Assembly: GCA_025602905.1 (NCBI GenBank)
Contig: JAHLKI010000012.1
Coordinates: 620,001-684,000, forward strand
Direction of reading: 5' to 3'
Length of the DNA: 64,000 nucleotides
From: Phlyctochytrium arcticum
Taxonomy: Eukaryota; Chytridiomycota; Chytridiomycetes; Chytridiales; Chytridiaceae
Shown: piece after piece, positions 59,810 to 64,000 of the stretch
Numbering within the stretch: position 1 is the first letter of the stretch
Layout: each line of letters starts with the position of its first letter
The notes under the pieces: model-generated
Seen by the model: only the letters and a program-made list of their open reading frames with translations
What the model was told of the DNA's origin: nothing
Database searches by the model: none
Position numbers and translations under genes: made by a program

Positions 59810-61560
59810 GTTAAATAGTTGCAACGTGCATAAGTAGGAGAGAAACAGAAAGAGAAAGATAGAAAGCTGCTTCTGAGATGTAAGAGGTAGTTATTGCACG
59901 ACAGAAGTTCCATAGATGGTTTGCAGATAGGTTGGTGGCAAATTCTTCAATTAGAACGGTAGTTAATATTGCTAGCCAGGCGTGCAATGGAAAGTTCAGA
60001 AGTGATAGTAGGACATAAATGCCATCGAATGCAAATAGACAGTTAGATGTAAGTGGTGGTTGGTGCACTCCAGCAATGGTGTGCAAACAGTGCAACGGAG
60101 AGTAAGGGGGTCCAATACTTATAGTATGACAGCGATGGAAAGAAATAAAATGGCAGCCTCTGATATTTAAAGTTTATGGGGATGGAGATATAGAGGGATA
60201 TTTATAAATGTATATAGGAAGGAGAACGGAGCTGGGAGAAGATAGCCCAAGCTACTCAGACATTTGGTAGCAGGTGACGAGAGATGTAGGTAGAAGAGAG
60301 AAGATCGAGTTCAGTTCAGACTCTTCGGGTAATAAGCACAAGATAGAGAGAGAAATAGAGAGGAAAACAGAGAGAACTAGAGAGAGGGGAGAGCGAAGAA
60401 ATATTAGGCAAGACTACAGTCAGTCAGAGAAAGAAATACTGGCAATTGCCAGAGGTTAAGTCATTATTGCACGCTAAGGAGAGTTCAAAAGTTATAGCCA
60501 GAGATGGAAAGAAATACAACAGCTTGTTAGATTCAAACGGTAGCGAGTGTACGCCAGCCTGCAATGAAACGCTCAAAAAGTATCGGCAGTGATGGGGCAG
60601 CTTGTTAGATTTACAAGGTAGCATACGCTAGGCGTGCAATGGAGAATTCAAAAGGTATACCAAGACAGAGACGGAAAGAAATAAAAAAAAATAGTTAGCA
60701 GCTTCTTAGATTGATACGGTATCTAATGCACGGCAGCATGCAATGGAAGCTCAAAAGGTATAAGCAGAAACGGAAGGAAATAAAACGATGGCTTGTAACC
60801 TGCTAGGTTCAAGTGGCAATGAAGAGATCAAAGATTATCGTAGGACGGAGATGGAAAGAACTATACCGCTGACTGGCAGCCAGCGCCACTCAAACAAGAA
60901 ATCAAAAGTTATGGTAAGATAGAGACGGAAAGAAATAAAAGGATAGTTAGCAGCTTGTTAGATTGAAATGGTACCCAGCTTTCAATGAAAACCTCAAACG
61001 ACATAGGCTGAGATGGAAAGAAGTCAGCTTGCTATATTCAAACAGTAGCGAATGCACGCCAGCCTGCAGGGTATAGGCATAGCACTTGTATTAAAACAGC
61101 AGCGAATGCACGCCTGCCTGCAAGGTATAGGCAGAGATGGAAAGAAATAAAGCGATAGTTGGAAGCCTGTCAGATTCGAAAGGTAGCATACGCTAGGCGT
61201 GAGATCGGAAGCCCGAAAGTTATAGTAAGACAGAGATAGAAAGAACTAAAACGATACAGCTGGTAACCTGCTGAGTTTCATGGTAGCTACCGCAGGCCAG
61301 CTGTGCTATGGAGAGATCAAAAGTTATAGTAATGCAGAGATTGAATGAAATAAAATGATAGGTGGCAGCTGCCAGCTATGCGCGCCAGGAGTGTAAAAGT
61401 AGTCTTCGGGATGCAGGTGGAGATCAATCGAACCCCAGTTCATGCACGCTCGGCGTGTAATAGAGGGTTCAATACTTATGGTAAGACAGAGCCGCCGTAA
61501 GAAATAAAAATATAGACTGCAACCTCTTCAGAATTAACCAGTAGTCTGGCACTGTCTCGG
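59810..61560. repeat. Diverged ~100-120-bp satellite-like tandem repeats
   Basis: At least ten degenerate copies of one unit in direct orientation. Recurring phrases are GAGATGGAAAGAAATAAAA, AGCAGCTTGTTAGATTCAAA, GGTAGCGAATGCACGCCAGC, CTGCAATGGA and TCAAAAGTTATAGTAAGACA. Clear copies begin near 60,130, 60,500, 60,675, 60,760, 60,850, 60,925, 61,010, 61,135, 61,225 and 61,330. Some copies are shortened; the phrase GCATACGCTAGGCGTG occurs near 60,620 and again near 61,185. A (GA)-rich simple repeat is embedded at about 60,335-60,400. The + strand is strongly purine-rich. Confidence 0.85.
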
Positions 61561-62159
61561 CAGCGAGCATTAGATAGTTTGCGGAGAAGACAGTCTGTGG
61601 GAAAAATGCATTTACGCATACACAGGTTTGCACTCGATAGCTCGATTGATAGATAGCTTTAGGTGAAGAGGGGGAGAGGGATAGGTACATGGAAATATAC
61701 AAGGTTAGAGATTCAGTAGCTAGTTACAGCAGTCCGGAAGGCAATAGGTTGTTCGATTGTTTGCCGGATTAAGAGCGGGATAGAAAGTGACCATGGTGGG
61801 AGAGGACAGTCCCTGAAAGACTGAATGAGAGTGATTGTAGGTAATTCCGGACATTTGATAGGAAAATACAAATACAGAAAGGTTGTAGGTACAAGTGGAC
61901 AGCGGCGCTTTCGCGCCTTCAATGAGCCAGTGGAAAGATATGATAGTGAAAGTCTCGTAAAAGGATGAAACTAAACGCAAATATGAAAAAATTAAAGAAA
62001 ATCATATGAAGGGAAAAATGCAAGACCACATATGAGCAGCAAACGAAACCAAAAGGTATATAAGTGGAGAGCCGTCCAGCAAAACTTTGATACAGATTAC
62101 ATTTGGGGAATGACCCCATCCACAGGAGGGCCAAAGCAAAATTTTAAGCCAGTAGAGGA

Positions 62160-64000
62160 AGTAGTGTATGGACAGATCCGGCGGAATTTACAGATGAATT
62201 GATAGGTTGTCTTCGCGGGTGTCGACACATTAGCGAAAATAAAAGGAAAATGAAAAAGGTAGGGCGGAATTGTAAGCCATCAGCGGGCAGCCAAATGGGT
62301 TGGCAGACAAAAAAAATTTACTGTCATCTGGGAAATGCATTCGAGGACAACTTCCGATCAACAGTCAGAATCAAGGGAGAGCCCGAATACAGTAAGAACT
62401 GAAAGGATCAGAAGGAAGCAGGTCAACAGACCGATGTGACAGACTTTCCACACGAAATGAAGTATTCATCCCGAGCGCGGATCCTCAAAAGGATAGGGAC
62501 AGAGGGACAGGAAGAGTGGAAACAAAGTAATAAGTGGCATCCCAAAAGAGAAAGATGTGCAATCTGCCAGACACAAATTAAATGGTAAAGATTGGTAAGA
62601 CTGGATGGCTGCAGGAAACGCATCATGCAGCATTGCAGCAGAATAGGATACCCCAAAACAGATAACCGTGGCACTTTGGCGCCTGCAACAGAGCTTGAGA
62701 AAAATTCGCATTTGAACTTCAGAACCTGGACAGATTTCGCCAAATTCTCCTGATGGAGAGAAGAAAGTACGATTAATCAATGAGGTCAAGGGGGTTGAGG
62801 ACAGATCACGCAGAAAGACAGGAGAGCCCAGGACAGGAGACCAAATTGTACATAAGTCAGCAGAGTAAGTATGAACAGACCCGCCAAACTTTTTGTAAAA
62901 CTGAAGTTGAGTGTCTGGACACATAATGGAAAAGGAAAGCAAGGGTGGAATGAAGTGATCTGCGGACAACCAAATGGGTTAAATCCTGTATGAAAGAGGC
63001 TGATAACTGATCTGCCAGACTTTTTCCATACGTCGAATCAAGTGGCCGACGGCCAACATGGGTAAAAGGCTGGGATGGCAACGTTTATAGAGAAAATATA
63101 TCATTTTGTACAGCACTGGCAGGCCCCGCTGGCGATGAATTTGCTATAATTCGTAAGATAGTGCAATTTGCAAGGACCACAACATGCGTCCAATTGGTGC
63201 ATTGGTCAGCCAGAATCACAGTAGTTCCCGAAACGGAAGGAAAGCATAAGAAGAAGGAAGCCAACAGACAGTACGGACAGATCAGTCAAACTCTCCAGAC
63301 AAAATGAAACTATTGTCGTCCGGACTCGTCCCGAATAAAGCACAAAGGTACTGTAGAGAGTATGGACAGAAAACGCCAAAGAACAGCCCAGGCAACTCTA
63401 ATAATTGAGAAGAATAGTAAACCAAATGAATTAACTGAGAGATCACGTAGAAACGGGGACCACTGAATTCAAATCAAGCTTTTCAAACAAAGTATGGACA
63501 GATCTGCCGGACTTAACAGACCAAGGCAAGTATTGTCATCCTGTGTGCAGCAAGAACGGAACATCCATACCAATCAAGTAAGAGCATGAAAATATCAGCA
63601 GAAAGAACATGGCGAGGCAGAACATATCGGCATAGAAGAGGAAAAAAGGAAGAGTAAGGCAAAGTCAGAGAAGCAATAGATCAAGCCTAGCGTACTATTG
63701 AAAACCAGCGGAACAGGATGATTTGCAGACAGAACGGTATTGTAAGTTTGTTCAGAATTGCCAGACCTTGCAAGCAAAAGAATTTGCCACAATCTGCAAG
63801 ATAGTCGTCAGCTGAACAAAGTAAACAGGTAGAGAGCCCGGGCATCCCAAATAAAGAAAATATGTAGAGCCCATAGTCATAAAACCCAAAAGCACGGCTC
63901 CGGAAAAGAAGGGCTTGGTGGGAATAAAGCGACAATAGCCATTCTCTATAATCTGTCAATGAGGTCACTGGCAGATCTAGCAGAAATAGGGACCATTGGA
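62160..64000. repeat. Second, more diverged dispersed repeat family
   Basis: Imperfect recurrences of a phrase like TATGGACAGATCTGCCGGAC occur near 62,166, 62,716, 62,868, 63,008, 63,270 and 63,492, usually followed by an A-rich segment and AAATGAA. Other phrases come back at similar spacing, for example CAACCAAATGGGTTAAAT near 62,970 against CAGCCAAATGGGTTGGCAG near 62,290, and AATTTGC..AATCTGCAAGATAGT near 63,140 and 63,780. Spacing is irregular (roughly 140-280 bp). It runs to the window end, so its extent is unknown. No gene is supported within it. Confidence 0.65.

Noticed and set aside
59226..60624. Repetitive minus-strand frames in the 39-bp array and satellite
   Set aside because: The purine-rich + strand makes few stops on the other strand; the peptides simply mirror the DNA repeats.

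Overview
The window is nuclear DNA of a eukaryote, almost certainly a fungus that makes flagellated (zoosporic, chytrid-type) cells. Genes are dense, lie on both strands and are broken by many 45-70 nt GT-AG introns with CTAAC/CTGAC-like branch points just upstream of the acceptor. Fungal hallmarks include EXO70, a PMT4-type O-mannosyltransferase, a RIM13/PalB calpain with an MIT domain, a GH5 steryl-glucosidase/glucocerebrosidase relative, isocitrate lyase and a Cab4-type phosphopantetheine adenylyltransferase. Two axonemal/basal-body genes, CFAP45 and DZIP1, sit close together; these are absent from non-flagellated Dikarya, so the organism should build a cilium. No species name can be given from sequence alone.

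Layout: 1-13.6 kb: OXA1 (partial), a small CHY zinc-finger protein, CAB4, EXO70, CFAP45, SLT11/RBM22 and DZIP1. 14.6-25.6 kb: acireductone dioxygenase, BRF1, a short APC5, an EGH1-like GH5 enzyme, a small unknown gene and a disordered unknown gene. 25.6-35.6 kb: RIM13 calpain, ATP1, a three-RRM protein, RAC1 and ribosomal P0. 35.9-42.4 kb: meiotic MSH4 and isocitrate lyase. 42.4-44.5 kb is gene-poor. 44.5-52.1 kb: PMT4, an arrestin-fold protein, an ankyrin protein and a fused chorismate mutase-prephenate dehydratase. 52.4-53.6 kb: decayed Ty3/gypsy-like reverse transcriptase. 54.1-56.8 kb: RPN8 and NUP54. From about 56.8 kb to the end (7.2 kb) I find no gene; from 59.4 kb it consists of a 39-bp tandem array followed by diverged satellite-like repeats with strong purine excess on the + strand.

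Most genes are unrelated housekeeping genes. Thematic links are the flagellar pair (CFAP45, DZIP1), polarity and exocytosis (EXO70, RAC1) and cell-cycle/meiosis genes (APC5, MSH4). The most unusual gene is the fused chorismate mutase-prephenate dehydratase at 50.8-52.1 kb, whose architecture is the bacterial P-protein rather than the usual separate fungal enzymes. I did not find a convincing new multi-gene system. Gene models were spliced by eye; where the pieces summed to a multiple of three I give exon coordinates.
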